Source of the DNA: Actinocatenispora sera
Lineage (GTDB): Bacteria; Actinomycetota; Actinomycetes; Mycobacteriales; Micromonosporaceae
Reading direction: 5' to 3'
Assembly: GCF_018324685.1 (NCBI RefSeq)
Contig: NZ_AP023354.1
Location: 5,766,001 to 5,830,000, forward strand
DNA: 64,000 bases
The notes beneath the pieces are model-generated. The model was not told the DNA's origin. It ran no database searches and was given only the letters and a program-made list of their open reading frames with translations. Both the position numbers and the translations under genes were made by a program. Positions 51,782 through 60,730 of the stretch are shown here, one piece after another (position 1 is the first letter of the stretch; each line of letters starts with the position of its first letter).

Positions 51782-53005
51782 ATGGCCACTGCACCACTGC
51801 GGCGCGAGGAGGCCGACCAGCGGCTGACCGCGATCGGTGAGGAGTACGACCGGCTCGCCGCTTCGATGTACGCGCTGGACTCCGATCCGGCGCTGCGCTG
51901 GCTGCGTGCCGGCGGCGCCACCGGCGCGACCGCCGAGCGGCTGGCCGACCTGCCGCAGCGGGTCAGCGTGCTGTGGGCACACTTCAGCGTCGCCGGCGAC
52001 CTGCTCGACGCCGCCCGGGCGGTACGGGCGAGGCGCGGCCGCCCGTCCGACGACGACCTGGCGGAGTTGGCCGCGCTGCTGCGGGAGCCGATGGTGGCGT
52101 TGGACGCCGCGGGGCTGCCGGCCGACGGCACCGGCAACCCGGTGGCCCGGCGGCTGTGCCTGGTCGACCTGATCCCGATGGTGGTCGTGGACGCCGCCGC
52201 GGCCGGCAAGCGGCTGGCCGCCGTGCGAGGGGCGTTGACCGCGCTGACCGACCTGGTGTCCCCGACCGCCGACGCCGTCGACGAGGTCACCACTCTGGCC
52301 GCCGAGTTCGGCCTGACCGACCTGGCCCGGCCGCTGATCGCCGAGCTGGACGCGGTGCGCGGCCCGGCGCTCGCCGATCCGCTCACCGCGGCGCCGGACG
52401 GGACCCCGACCGCGGCGGTCACCGGTCGGCTCGGCCGGCTCGACGAGTCCGTGGCGGCGGCCCGGCGCCGGCTGTCCGGGCTGGTCGCGCTGCGCGACGA
52501 CTACGCCGGACGCCGGTCGGGCTGGACCGCCTCGCTGACCGCGCTGGCCGAGGCGGAGCAGGCGGCCGGTGCCGCGTACCGGGCGGCGGCGGCGAAGATC
52601 GCCGATCCCGGCCTGCCCCCCGTGCCGGCCGCGGCGGAGCAGTTGCGGAGCCGGCTGGCGAACCTGGACGAGCTGCACCGCGGCGCGGCCTGGCCGGCGC
52701 TCGCCGACGCCGTCGCGTCGACCGAGCGCGAGATCGCCGCGGCCGCCGACCGGGCCCGCGAGCTGCGCTCGGCGGCGGACGGGCTGCTCGCCCGGCGCGA
52801 GGAGCTGCGCGGCCGGCTCGCCGCCTACCGGGCGAAGGCCGCCGCGCTGGGCCGGCTGGAGGACACCGACGTGGCCCGGCGGTACTCGGCGGCCGAGCGG
52901 CTGCTCTACACCGCGCCGTGCGACCTGCCGGCCGCCACCCGCGCCGTGTACGGCTACCAGCAGGCGCTGTCCGAGCTGGTACGGCAGCGGGAGGGCTCGG
53001 CATGA
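51782..53005 (+). CDS. Coiled-coil protein of the PknG operon
   Basis: 407 aa, nearly all helical and Ala/Arg/Glu-rich, with long coiled-coil-forming stretches (for example EADQRLTAIGEEYDRLAASM, TEREIAAAADRARELRSAAD and GLLARREELRGRLAAYRAKA). No signal peptide or TM helix. It starts 5 bases after glnH and is followed by a micro-ORF and then pknG. Probably a cytosolic scaffold or linker between the membrane sensor and the kinase; that role is inference. Confidence 0.78.
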   Translation: MATAPLRREEADQRLTAIGEEYDRLAASMYALDSDPALRWLRAGGATGATAERLADLPQRVSVLWAHFSVAGDLLDAARAVRARRGRPSDDDLAELAALLREPMVALDAAGLPADGTGNPVARRLCLVDLIPMVVVDAAAAGKRLAAVRGALTALTDLVSPTADAVDEVTTLAAEFGLTDLARPLIAELDAVRGPALADPLTAAPDGTPTAAVTGRLGRLDESVAAARRRLSGLVALRDDYAGRRSGWTASLTALAEAEQAAGAAYRAAAAKIADPGLPPVPAAAEQLRSRLANLDELHRGAAWPALADAVASTEREIAAAADRARELRSAADGLLARREELRGRLAAYRAKAAALGRLEDTDVARRYSAAERLLYTAPCDLPAATRAVYGYQQALSELVRQREGSA

Positions 53006-53085
53006 GGACGCGGCAGCGACCGGATCGTGGCTGTCGCGCGGACCAGCGCCTGGTGGGCGTTCCGACGAAGGAGGAAAGGCCATGA
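53002..53085 (+). CDS. Micro-ORF (27 aa) bridging the coiled-coil gene and pknG
   Basis: ATG at 53002 overlaps the upstream stop (ATGA) after a GGGAGGG RBS; its TGA overlaps the pknG ATG at 53082. Product MRTRQRPDRGCRADQRLVGV and so on, Arg-rich. It spans the full 77-base gap, the same design as the lutA-lutB bridge. The pknG RBS lies inside it. Confidence 0.45.
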   Translation: MRTRQRPDRGCRADQRLVGVPTKEERP

Positions 53086-55709
53086 GTCAGGCGCCGTGCC
53101 AGCAGCCGGGATGCACCGGCCGCTACGCCCCGGACGGCTACTGCGACCAGTGCGGGTCGAAGGCACCTGCCCGGCCGCCGAGCCAGCGCACCCCCGCGCC
53201 GGCAGCCGCACCGTACGTGGGTGCGCCGCCGGTCGCCGCGAACGTGCCGGCCGGCGTGGGCGGCGGCGGGCTGCCGGCGGGCTGGCCCGCCGGGGCGAGC
53301 TGCCAGCAGCCGGGCTGTGCCGGCCACTACGCCGCGGACGGCTACTGCGACCAGTGCGGGTCGAAGGCGGCCGCTCCCCCGCCCCCGGTGCCCGACCCGG
53401 CCCGGCCCACCTCCGGCCCGCCGGCCCCCGGCGGCGGGGTGCCCGGGCCGGCGTTCCGCCAACCCGGGACGCCGGTGTCGCAGCCGTTGCCCAGCGGGCC
53501 GAGCGTGCCGACCGGCGCGATGACCGGCGGCTGGCGCCCGACCGGTGCCACCGCCGGGTTCGCCGGCCGTACCGGGGCCGGGCTCGGTGGCGCGTCCAGC
53601 CTGGGTACCCGCAGCAGCCGCAGCCGGGCCACGGCGCGCGGCGGGCTCGGCGCCGGGCTGGTCGACGTGCCGCCGGTGCCGCTGCGCGACCCGACCACGG
53701 CGGTGATGACCGACCCGAAGGTGTCGGAGTCGCGCCGCTACTGCAGCAAGTGCGACCAGCCGGTCGGGCGCTCGCGGGACGGCCAGCCGGGGCGGGCGGA
53801 GGGCTTCTGCCCGCAGTGCGGTACCGAGTTCTCGTTCCTGCCCGGGCTCACCGCCGGCGAGGTGGTCGACAACCGGTACGAGATCCTCGGCTGCCTCGCC
53901 TACGGCGGGCTCGGCTGGATCTACCTGGCCCGGGACCGGCACGTCTCGGAGGGCGGGGCGGACCGCTGGGTGGTGTTGAAGGGCCTGATCAACACCGGCG
54001 ACCCGGACGCGATGGAGTCCGCCGTCGCGGAACGCCGGTTCCTGGTCGAGGTCGACCACCCGAACATCGTCAAGATCCACGACTTCGCCCGGCACCCGGA
54101 CCCCCGGACCGGCGAGCTGATCGGCTACATCGTGATGGAGTACGTCGGCGGGCAGTCGCTGAAGGACCTCGCGATGGACCACCGCGACGAAGTCGGGCAG
54201 CGCGCCTCGCTGCCGTTGCCGCAGGTCCTCGCGTACGGGCTGGAGATCCTGCCGGCGCTGGGCTACCTGCACGGTCGCGGGCTGGTGTTCTGCGACTTCA
54301 AGCCGGACAACGTGATCCAGGCCGAGGAGCAGCTGAAGCTGATCGACCTGGGTGCGGTGCGCCGGCTCGAGGACCCGGACGGGGCGATCTACGGCACCCC
54401 CGGCTACCAGGCGCCGGACGTGGCGACCCGCGGCCCGTCGGTGGAGTCCGACCTGTACACGGTGGGCCGGACACTCGCCGTGCTCAGCTTCACCTTCACC
54501 GGCTTCTCCAGCAGGTACGCCAAGTCGCTGCCGACGCCGGCGGAGATCCCGCTGTTCGCCCAGGAGCCGTCGTTCCACCGGCTGCTCGCCCGGGCCACCC
54601 ATCCGGAGCCGGAGCGGCGCTTCGCGTCCGCGGCGGAGATGGCCGACCAGCTGCTCGGGGTGCTGCGGGAGGTGCTGTCGGCATCGGACGGGATCCCCCG
54701 GCCGTCGATGTCGACGCTGTTCACCGCCGAGCGTCGGCCGTTCGGGACGGCCGCCGGCGACGTGCCCGCAGGCGACGGCCGGCTCGACGGCCGGGAGGTG
54801 GTGCGGTGCCTGCCGCTGCCGCTGGTCGACCCGGCGGACCCGGCCGCGGCGTTCCTCGCCACCGTCGACGCGTCCGCGCCGGCCGAGGCGATCCAGGCGA
54901 TGCGGCAGGCTCCGGCCCGCACCGTCGAGGTGTCGTACCGGGTCGTCCGGGCGCTGATCGAGACCCGTGACGTGCCGGCGGCGCGGGCCGAGCTGGGCCG
55001 GCTCGCCACCCCGGACGCCGACTGGCGGTACGACTGGCATCGCGGCCTGCTCGGCCTCGCCGCCGGGGCACCCCAGGAGGCGCTCGCCGCGTTCGAGGCG
55101 GTGGCCGCGGCGCTGCCGGGCGAGCCGGCGGCGCTGCTGGCCGAGGCGGTGGCGGCGGAGCTGTCCGGCCACGCCGACCTGGCGCTGGCCCGGTACGCCC
55201 GGGTGTGGCGGGTCGACCACGGGTACGTCAGCGCCGCGTTCGCGGTGTCCCGGCTGCTGCTCGCTGGCCGCGACCGGCAGGGCGCGATCGCGGTGCTGGA
55301 CGAGGTGCCCGACTCGTCCAGCCGGCACACCCCGGCGCAGATCGCGGCGATCCGGGCCCGCCTGGACCGCTCCGCCGGCGCGCGTACCGAGGCCGACCTG
55401 GTCGACGCCGCGGCCCGGCTGGAGAAGCTCGGACTGGACTCCGGTACGCACGCGCAGCTGTCGGTGGAGATCTTCACCGCGGCGCTGGAATGGCTGGGCA
55501 TCCCCGCCGACGCGGCACCCGGTACGCCGCCCGGCCGGCCGCCGCAGCAGACCACGGGTAGCGTGCTCGGCCGGCGGCTGGTGGAGCGCGAGCTGCGGCT
55601 CGGGCTGGAGACCGGTTACCGTGCCCTGGCCAGTCTCGAACGCACCCCGCTGGCGCGGTACGCGCTGGTCGACCGCGCGAACGCGGTCCGGCCGAGGACG
55701 CTCGTCTAG
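53082..55709 (+). CDS. pknG: PknG-type serine/threonine protein kinase
   Basis: 875 aa, ATG with GAAGGAGGAAAGG. Order: two tandem zinc-ribbon-like modules at residues 5-30 and 73-98 (CQQPGC..DGYCDQCGSK), a Pro/Gly-rich linker, a rubredoxin-like module (RYCSKCDQPVGR..EGFCPQCGTEF) at about 220-255, a kinase domain from about 260 (LAYGGLGWIYLARDR, WVVLKGL, FCDFKPDN, KLIDLGA), then a TPR-rich C-terminus. HRD replaced by FCD and DFG by DLG are normal for PknG. It probably phosphorylates an FHA-domain regulator of glutamate/TCA metabolism in response to GlnH/GlnX. Confidence 0.95.
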   Translation: MSQAPCQQPGCTGRYAPDGYCDQCGSKAPARPPSQRTPAPAAAPYVGAPPVAANVPAGVGGGGLPAGWPAGASCQQPGCAGHYAADGYCDQCGSKAAAPPPPVPDPARPTSGPPAPGGGVPGPAFRQPGTPVSQPLPSGPSVPTGAMTGGWRPTGATAGFAGRTGAGLGGASSLGTRSSRSRATARGGLGAGLVDVPPVPLRDPTTAVMTDPKVSESRRYCSKCDQPVGRSRDGQPGRAEGFCPQCGTEFSFLPGLTAGEVVDNRYEILGCLAYGGLGWIYLARDRHVSEGGADRWVVLKGLINTGDPDAMESAVAERRFLVEVDHPNIVKIHDFARHPDPRTGELIGYIVMEYVGGQSLKDLAMDHRDEVGQRASLPLPQVLAYGLEILPALGYLHGRGLVFCDFKPDNVIQAEEQLKLIDLGAVRRLEDPDGAIYGTPGYQAPDVATRGPSVESDLYTVGRTLAVLSFTFTGFSSRYAKSLPTPAEIPLFAQEPSFHRLLARATHPEPERRFASAAEMADQLLGVLREVLSASDGIPRPSMSTLFTAERRPFGTAAGDVPAGDGRLDGREVVRCLPLPLVDPADPAAAFLATVDASAPAEAIQAMRQAPARTVEVSYRVVRALIETRDVPAARAELGRLATPDADWRYDWHRGLLGLAAGAPQEALAAFEAVAAALPGEPAALLAEAVAAELSGHADLALARYARVWRVDHGYVSAAFAVSRLLLAGRDRQGAIAVLDEVPDSSSRHTPAQIAAIRARLDRSAGARTEADLVDAAARLEKLGLDSGTHAQLSVEIFTAALEWLGIPADAAPGTPPGRPPQQTTGSVLGRRLVERELRLGLETGYRALASLERTPLARYALVDRANAVRPRTLV
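53097..53368 (+). repeat. Internal duplication: two 68-bp zinc-ribbon units in pknG
   Basis: 53097-53164 and 53301-53368 are near-identical at the DNA level and encode the same CxxxGC..CDQCGSK module, with a 136-base Pro/Ala-rich spacer. A recent duplication of the kinase N-terminal metal-binding module. Confidence 0.85.
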
Positions 55710-55717
55710 GAGGACAC

Positions 55718-56722
55718 GTGGTTATCGCGCAGACGATCGACTGCCCGGCCTGCGGGGCGCCCGCGTCCGCCGGGTTCCGGTTCTGCGAGGCGTGCGGAAC
55801 GCCGCTGCACGGTGTACCGGTGCCGCCGGCCGCGGCCGAGTGGGTCTCGTCGTCGACCGCGCCGCAGCGGTGCGAGGCGTGCGGGCACACCGCGTTCACC
55901 TCGGACGGGTACTGCGGGCAGTGCGGCCAGCGCGGTCCGACCGGCCCGGACCACAGCGAGTTCGACCTCGGGCCGGTCGCCGGGGTCAGTGACATCGGGC
56001 ACCGGCACGAGCGCAACGAGGATGCCTTCGCGCTGGGTACCCTGCCGGGCACGCCGCTGGTCGTGGTGTGCGACGGGGTGTCCTCGTCGTCGCGCGGCGA
56101 CGCCGCCTCGCACGCGGCGGTGGACGCCGCGCTGCCGGTGCTGCGGACCGCCCTGACCGAGGGCTCGCACCCGGAACGGGCGATCGCCCGGTCGGTGCAC
56201 GCGGCCCGCGAGGCCGTCACCGCGGTCGCCGGGCCGGACCACGGCAACCCGCCGAGCTGCACGTTCGTCGCCGCGGTGGTGTCCTCCGGCTCGATCACCG
56301 TCGGCTGGGTCGGCGACAGCCGCGCGTACTGGCTGCCCGACCGTGGCGCGCCGCGCTGCGTGACCGTGGACGACTCGCTGGCGAACGAGCTGATCGCGTC
56401 CGGGATGCCCGCCGACGAGGCGCACGCCCAGCCGCACTCCGGTGCGCTGGTGCGCTGGATCGGGGTGGACGCCGACGACGGCCCGCCGAAGGTGCGCACG
56501 TTCACGCCGGAGGGCCCGGGGCGGCTGATCGTGTGCAGCGACGGGCTGTCCCGCTACCGTTCGGCGCCGGAGGCACTGGCGTCGTCCACCCCGGCCGGGC
56601 CATCGCTCGCGGTGGCCCGGCACCTGACCCAGCTGGCCCTGGATGCCGGCGGCGTCGACAACATCACCGTCGTGGTCGTGCCGTACCCGCCGGCGGCACC
56701 GGCCGAAGGGAGCGCCCAGTGA
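55718..56722 (+). CDS. PP2C-type protein phosphatase with N-terminal zinc ribbons
   Basis: 334 aa from GTG at 55718 (AGGAGGACAC RBS). Two zinc-ribbon modules at the N-terminus (CPACGAPASAGFRFCEACG and CEACGHTAF..YCGQCG), then PP2C motifs: SDIGHRHERNEDAFALG, VVVCDGVSSSSRGD, VGWVGDSRAYW, SDGLSRYR and DNITVVVV, with the metal-binding aspartates present. Soluble. Encoded 8 bases after pknG, so it most likely reverses phosphorylation by PknG on shared substrates. Confidence 0.93.
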   Translation: MVIAQTIDCPACGAPASAGFRFCEACGTPLHGVPVPPAAAEWVSSSTAPQRCEACGHTAFTSDGYCGQCGQRGPTGPDHSEFDLGPVAGVSDIGHRHERNEDAFALGTLPGTPLVVVCDGVSSSSRGDAASHAAVDAALPVLRTALTEGSHPERAIARSVHAAREAVTAVAGPDHGNPPSCTFVAAVVSSGSITVGWVGDSRAYWLPDRGAPRCVTVDDSLANELIASGMPADEAHAQPHSGALVRWIGVDADDGPPKVRTFTPEGPGRLIVCSDGLSRYRSAPEALASSTPAGPSLAVARHLTQLALDAGGVDNITVVVVPYPPAAPAEGSAQ

Positions 56723-58005
56723 GCCCGCAGTCCGGTTTCACCGCCGAGGTTTATCAGAACCCCTATCTCGCCGCCGGTGCCGAGACGGTCGACGCGGTGA
56801 TCACGGTGACCGCCGGTGAGGGCGGCGCGGCGCCGGCCCCGGCCGGTACCCCGAGCGCGGCCGAGGCGATCATGATCGACTGCTCCGGCTCGATGGGGTA
56901 CCCGCGCAGCCGGATGACCGAGGCGATCAAGGCGACCGGTGTCGCGGTGGACACGCTGCGCGACGGCGTGCTGTTCGCCGTCATCGCCGGCCGCAGCCGG
57001 GCCGAGCAGGTCTACCCGAGCAGCGGCATGGTGGCCGCATCGGCCGACACCCGGGCGGCGGCGAAGCGCGCCATCGGCGGGCTGACCCCCAGCGGCGGTA
57101 CCGCGATGGGGAGCTGGCTGGCGCTGGCCAACAGGCTGTTCGCCCAGGTACCGGCGCAGGTCAAGCACGGGATCATGCTCACCGACGGGCGAAACCAGCA
57201 CGAGACGCCGGAGGCGCTGCGGCAGGTACTGGCCGAGTGCGAGGGCAGGTTCAGCTGTGACTGCCGCGGCGTCGGCGAGGACTGGGCGGCAAACGAGCTG
57301 CGCACCATCGCCTCGGCGCTGCTGGGCAGCGCGGACGGCCTGGAGGAGCCGGCGGAGCTGCCGGCCGCGTTCCGGGCGATGACCGAGCAGGCGATGGACA
57401 AGTCGGTCGCCGACGTCAAGCTGCGGCTGTGGACCCCGGCCGGCTCCACGATCCGGTTCGTCAAGCAGGTCTTCCCCCAGGTGGAGGAGCTGACCGGGCG
57501 CCGGGTCGCGGTGAGCGACCGGATCGGCGAGTACCCGACCGGCGCCTGGGGGGCGGAGAGCCGCGACTACCACGTCTCGGTGCAGGTACCGCCGGGCACG
57601 CTCGGCGAGGAGCGGCTCGCCGCCCGGGTGAGCCTGGTCTCGGACGACAGCGTGATCGCGCAGTCGCTGGTGCTGGCCCGGTGGACCGAGGACGACGCGC
57701 TGTCCACCCAGATCAACGACCGGGTCGCGCACTACACCGGGCAGGCGGAGCTGGCCGAGGTGATCCAGCAGGGGCTGGAGGCGCGGGAGGCCGGCGACGA
57801 CGCCACCGCGACCGCCAAGCTCGGCCGGGCGGTGCAGCTGGCCGACGAGTCCGGCCACGAGCAGACCGCGAAGCTGCTGCGCCGGGTGGTCGACGTCGAG
57901 GACGCGGCGACCGGCACGGTCCGGCTGCGCCGGGACGCCTCCTCGCTGGACGCCGAGCTGACCAACGTCCGATCCACCAAGACGATCCGGGTCAAGCGGT
58001 CCTGA
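56719..58005 (+). CDS. von Willebrand factor A domain protein
   Basis: 428 aa; GTG overlaps the phosphatase stop as GTGA. The VWA MIDAS is complete: MIDCSGSMG, Thr in PSGGTAMGSW and the Asp in LTDGRNQHE. The C-terminal half (LRLWTPAGSTIRFVKQVFPQ and AGDDATATAKLGRAVQLADE) is a beta-domain and a helical region. No TM helix. VWA proteins with AAA ATPases form chaperone-like pairs (as MoxR/VWA do); an AAA gene lies three genes downstream. Confidence 0.9.
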   Translation: MSPQSGFTAEVYQNPYLAAGAETVDAVITVTAGEGGAAPAPAGTPSAAEAIMIDCSGSMGYPRSRMTEAIKATGVAVDTLRDGVLFAVIAGRSRAEQVYPSSGMVAASADTRAAAKRAIGGLTPSGGTAMGSWLALANRLFAQVPAQVKHGIMLTDGRNQHETPEALRQVLAECEGRFSCDCRGVGEDWAANELRTIASALLGSADGLEEPAELPAAFRAMTEQAMDKSVADVKLRLWTPAGSTIRFVKQVFPQVEELTGRRVAVSDRIGEYPTGAWGAESRDYHVSVQVPPGTLGEERLAARVSLVSDDSVIAQSLVLARWTEDDALSTQINDRVAHYTGQAELAEVIQQGLEAREAGDDATATAKLGRAVQLADESGHEQTAKLLRRVVDVEDAATGTVRLRRDASSLDAELTNVRSTKTIRVKRS

Positions 58006-58087
58006 CGGGCGGCACAGCCCGCGCGGCCGGCACCCGGTGACGGGGCCGGCACGACCGGCCGGTACGGATTCGAAAGGCTGCATGCAC

Positions 58088-59215
58088 ATGCCGACCTGCC
58101 CGAACGGACACACCTCGGCCGACGCCGACTACTGCGACGAGTGCGGCGCGGCGATCGGTGGTGCGGCGGCGTCCTCCGGGGCGGCCACCGCGGTGGCAAC
58201 CGAGGAGCCGGCCGCGCCGGCCACGCAGACCTGCCCGCAGTGCGGCGCGACCCGTACCGGGCGGTTCTGCGAGGTGGACGGGTACGACTTCGTGGCCGCC
58301 GACCTGCGCGGCGACCAGCCGGCGACCGGTGCCGGCGGTGCCGGTGGTGCCGGTGGTGCCGGTGGCGGTGCCGGTTCGGGGACGGGCGATCCGGCGCCCG
58401 GCTCCGACGGCGCCGCGTCGCCGGGGCCCGCGCCGGACGCGACGACCGGGTCGGGACCGGACGCCGCGGCACCGTCCGCCGGCGAGGGGCCGACCGGCGG
58501 CGCGGCCGATGGCCCCGGCGCCGGCACCAACGCCCCCGGTGCCGACGGCGCGGCCACGAACGACGCGGACCTGACCGGCGCGGGGCCCGCCGGTGCCGGT
58601 TCGGGCACCGACGCGGGCGGTACCGACTCCAGCAGTGCCAACGCACGCAATGCCGGCGCGGGCAGTACCGATGCGGACGGTGCCAGCGCGGACGGTGCCG
58701 GCTCGGGTGGTGCCGGCTCGGGCGGTGCCGGCTCGAGCGGTGCCAAGGCAGGCGGCCCCGGGGCAGGCGGCGCCGCGGCGGGCGGTGGCGGTACCGGCGA
58801 CGCGGCGACGCGTACCCGGTGGCGGCTCGCGGTGCGCGCCGACCACGACTATCACCTGCGGGTGCTCGCGATGAACGGACCGGACGCCGAGCAGATGGAG
58901 TTCCCGAAGTTCGCCCCGGAGCGGCAGTTCGCGCTGCAGGACGATCAGGTGCTGGTGGGCCGGGCCAGCCGCTCCCGCGGCATCGACCCGCAGATCGACC
59001 TGACCGGCCCACCCGAGGACCCGGGCGTGTCCCGTTCCCACGCGATGCTGGTGCGCGGCGCCGACGGGTGGGCGTTGGTCGACCTGGACTCCGCAAACGG
59101 CACCTACCTGAACGGCTCGGACGAACCCATTGCGGCGAACCGGCCGGTACCGCTGCGCGACGGCGACCGGATCCACCTCGGCGCCTGGACCACGCTGCAG
59201 CTGATCGCCGGCTGA
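58088..59215 (+). CDS. FHA-domain protein with zinc ribbons and long Gly/Ala-rich linker
   Basis: 375 aa from ATG at 58088 (a second ATG at 58082 and a GTG at 58037 are in frame). N-terminal zinc ribbons CPNGHTSADADYCDECG and CPQCGATRTGRFCEVDG, then about 165 residues of Gly/Ala/Ser/Asp linker encoded by minisatellites, then an FHA domain at 260-375 (LVGRASRSRG, PGVSRSHAMLV, DLDSANGTYLNG). The domain is a phosphothreonine reader; the natural partner is a PknG-phosphorylated protein, and by analogy with GarA/OdhI it may be the kinase's own target. No conserved ETTS motif is seen. Confidence 0.9.
   Translation: MPTCPNGHTSADADYCDECGAAIGGAAASSGAATAVATEEPAAPATQTCPQCGATRTGRFCEVDGYDFVAADLRGDQPATGAGGAGGAGGAGGGAGSGTGDPAPGSDGAASPGPAPDATTGSGPDAAAPSAGEGPTGGAADGPGAGTNAPGADGAATNDADLTGAGPAGAGSGTDAGGTDSSSANARNAGAGSTDADGASADGAGSGGAGSGGAGSSGAKAGGPGAGGAAAGGGGTGDAATRTRWRLAVRADHDYHLRVLAMNGPDAEQMEFPKFAPERQFALQDDQVLVGRASRSRGIDPQIDLTGPPEDPGVSRSHAMLVRGADGWALVDLDSANGTYLNGSDEPIAANRPVPLRDGDRIHLGAWTTLQLIAG
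58328..58790 (+). repeat. Linker minisatellites of the FHA protein
   Basis: 9-bp GGTGCCGGT units around 58328-58375 and three 15-bp units GGTGCCGGCTCGGGT (58694, 58709, 58724) within a longer Gly/Ala-coding stretch. They lengthen the flexible linker in frame. Confidence 0.8.
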
Positions 59216-59218
59216 TCG

Positions 59219-60727
59219 GTGCCGTCCACCGACCGCGCCGAGCTGGACCGGGTGCAGACGCAGCTGGACCTGGGCCGGGTCACCGCCGCGCGGGAGCTGG
59301 TAGGCACTTACCTGGCCCGGCACCCCGACGACGCCCGCGGCCTGTGCCTGCTGGCCCTGTGCGAGGAGCGAGTCCGCGCCAACGACGCGATGCTCGCCGC
59401 CGCCGAGCGCGCCTGCACCGCCGATCCGCGGCTGGAGTGGGCGCACCGGTTGCGGGCGCAGGCGCTGATACTGCTCGACCGCCCGGCCGAGGCGGTGACC
59501 GCGGCCGGCGCTGCGGTACGGCTCGCACCGGACCGCTGGCAGTGCCACGCGACGATGGCCTTCGCGACCAGCGCGCGACCCGGCCGCCGCGCCGTGCCGC
59601 TCGCCGCGGCCGCCGAGGCGGTCCGGCTGGCGCCCGACCAGGCCGAGGCACACCACGCGCGCGGACTGGTCCTGCAGGCCAGTGGCCGGCTGGGCGCGGC
59701 CCGGCGCAGCTATCTCCAGGCGCTGCGGCTGGCTCCGCAGCATGCCGGCGCGATGCAACAGCTCGGCCGCATCGCCGAGCGGCGCGGGCAGGCCGGCACC
59801 GCGCTGCGGTACTTCGGTGCGGCCGCGGCGGCCGCCCCGGCGGGCACCGCCGGCGCCACCCACCTGCGCCGCATCCTGCTGCGGATCGCCGGATTGGCCT
59901 GGGCGACCGCGGCGATGCTGACCATCGTCCTGGTGTTCGGCCGGTACCCGCTCGCCTGGCTGGTCGCCGCCGCGCTGGCCGGTGGGTACCTCATGTGGGC
60001 CAGGCGGGCGCTGCGCGCGCTGCCGGCACCGGCGCGGGCGGCGGCGCGGGGCTGGTTGCGTACCGACGCGCGGTTGCTGGTGCGCGTGCTCGGCACCGGT
60101 CTGCTGGTGGCGGTCGCGGTGGCGGTGGGAGTCGTGTCCGCGGTGTACGACGCCCCGGCGCACGGCGCGGTGTTGCTGCTGTCGCTGGCCGGCTGGATCG
60201 TGGCGCTGCTGGCGAGCGCGCTCACGATCGTCGGTGCCGACCTGATCGCCCACCGGCGCCGCCCGGTCACCGACGTCGGCGATCCGACCAGCCCGGACGG
60301 TGCCGGCACCCGCCTGCTGTTCCAGGTGTACTGGGCGAGCTGCGTACTGGCGGCGGTGCTGTGGGCACCGGCGTTCCTGCTCGGTGCCGACCAGATGACC
60401 CGGGCCGCGCTGGGCGTCGCCGCCAGCGTCGGGTTCCTCGGCTGGTTCCGGTGGTGGCTGCGCCGGGAACGGCTGGCGCGGCGCCGGTCGGTCGCCCCGA
60501 TCTGGGCCCGGCTGGCCCGGCTCGCGCCGTTCTTCGCGATCGGCCGACTGGCGAACCTGGTGTTCGCGGTGGCGGTGGTCCTGGTTCCCGGCTCGTACCG
60601 GGGGCTGCTGGTCGGTAGCGCGGTGGCGCCCGGCATGCTGATCCCGGTCGGCCTGCTGATCCAGGCGGTGCGGCTGGTCGGCTGGATTCGGTCGGCGGCC
60701 CGTGGGCAGTCCGAGATCGTGAGGTGA
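59219..60727 (+). CDS. TPR-containing membrane protein
   Basis: 502 aa from GTG at 59219, 4 bases after the FHA gene stop. Residues 1-215 are TPR-like helices (RAQALILLDRPAEAVTAAGA, ARGLVLQASGRLGAARRSYL). Residues 220-500 hold about eight TM helices with basic loops. Probably anchors the phosphatase/FHA/AAA module to the membrane; inference. Not a transporter family I recognise. Confidence 0.8.
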   Translation: MPSTDRAELDRVQTQLDLGRVTAARELVGTYLARHPDDARGLCLLALCEERVRANDAMLAAAERACTADPRLEWAHRLRAQALILLDRPAEAVTAAGAAVRLAPDRWQCHATMAFATSARPGRRAVPLAAAAEAVRLAPDQAEAHHARGLVLQASGRLGAARRSYLQALRLAPQHAGAMQQLGRIAERRGQAGTALRYFGAAAAAAPAGTAGATHLRRILLRIAGLAWATAAMLTIVLVFGRYPLAWLVAAALAGGYLMWARRALRALPAPARAAARGWLRTDARLLVRVLGTGLLVAVAVAVGVVSAVYDAPAHGAVLLLSLAGWIVALLASALTIVGADLIAHRRRPVTDVGDPTSPDGAGTRLLFQVYWASCVLAAVLWAPAFLLGADQMTRAALGVAASVGFLGWFRWWLRRERLARRRSVAPIWARLARLAPFFAIGRLANLVFAVAVVLVPGSYRGLLVGSAVAPGMLIPVGLLIQAVRLVGWIRSAARGQSEIVR

Positions 60728-60730
60728 CCG

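Noticed and set aside
52419-55451. Minus-strand frame of about 1000 codons opposite the coiled-coil gene and pknG.
   Set aside because: Shadow frame; pknG and its neighbours have clear domains and RBSs on the plus strand.
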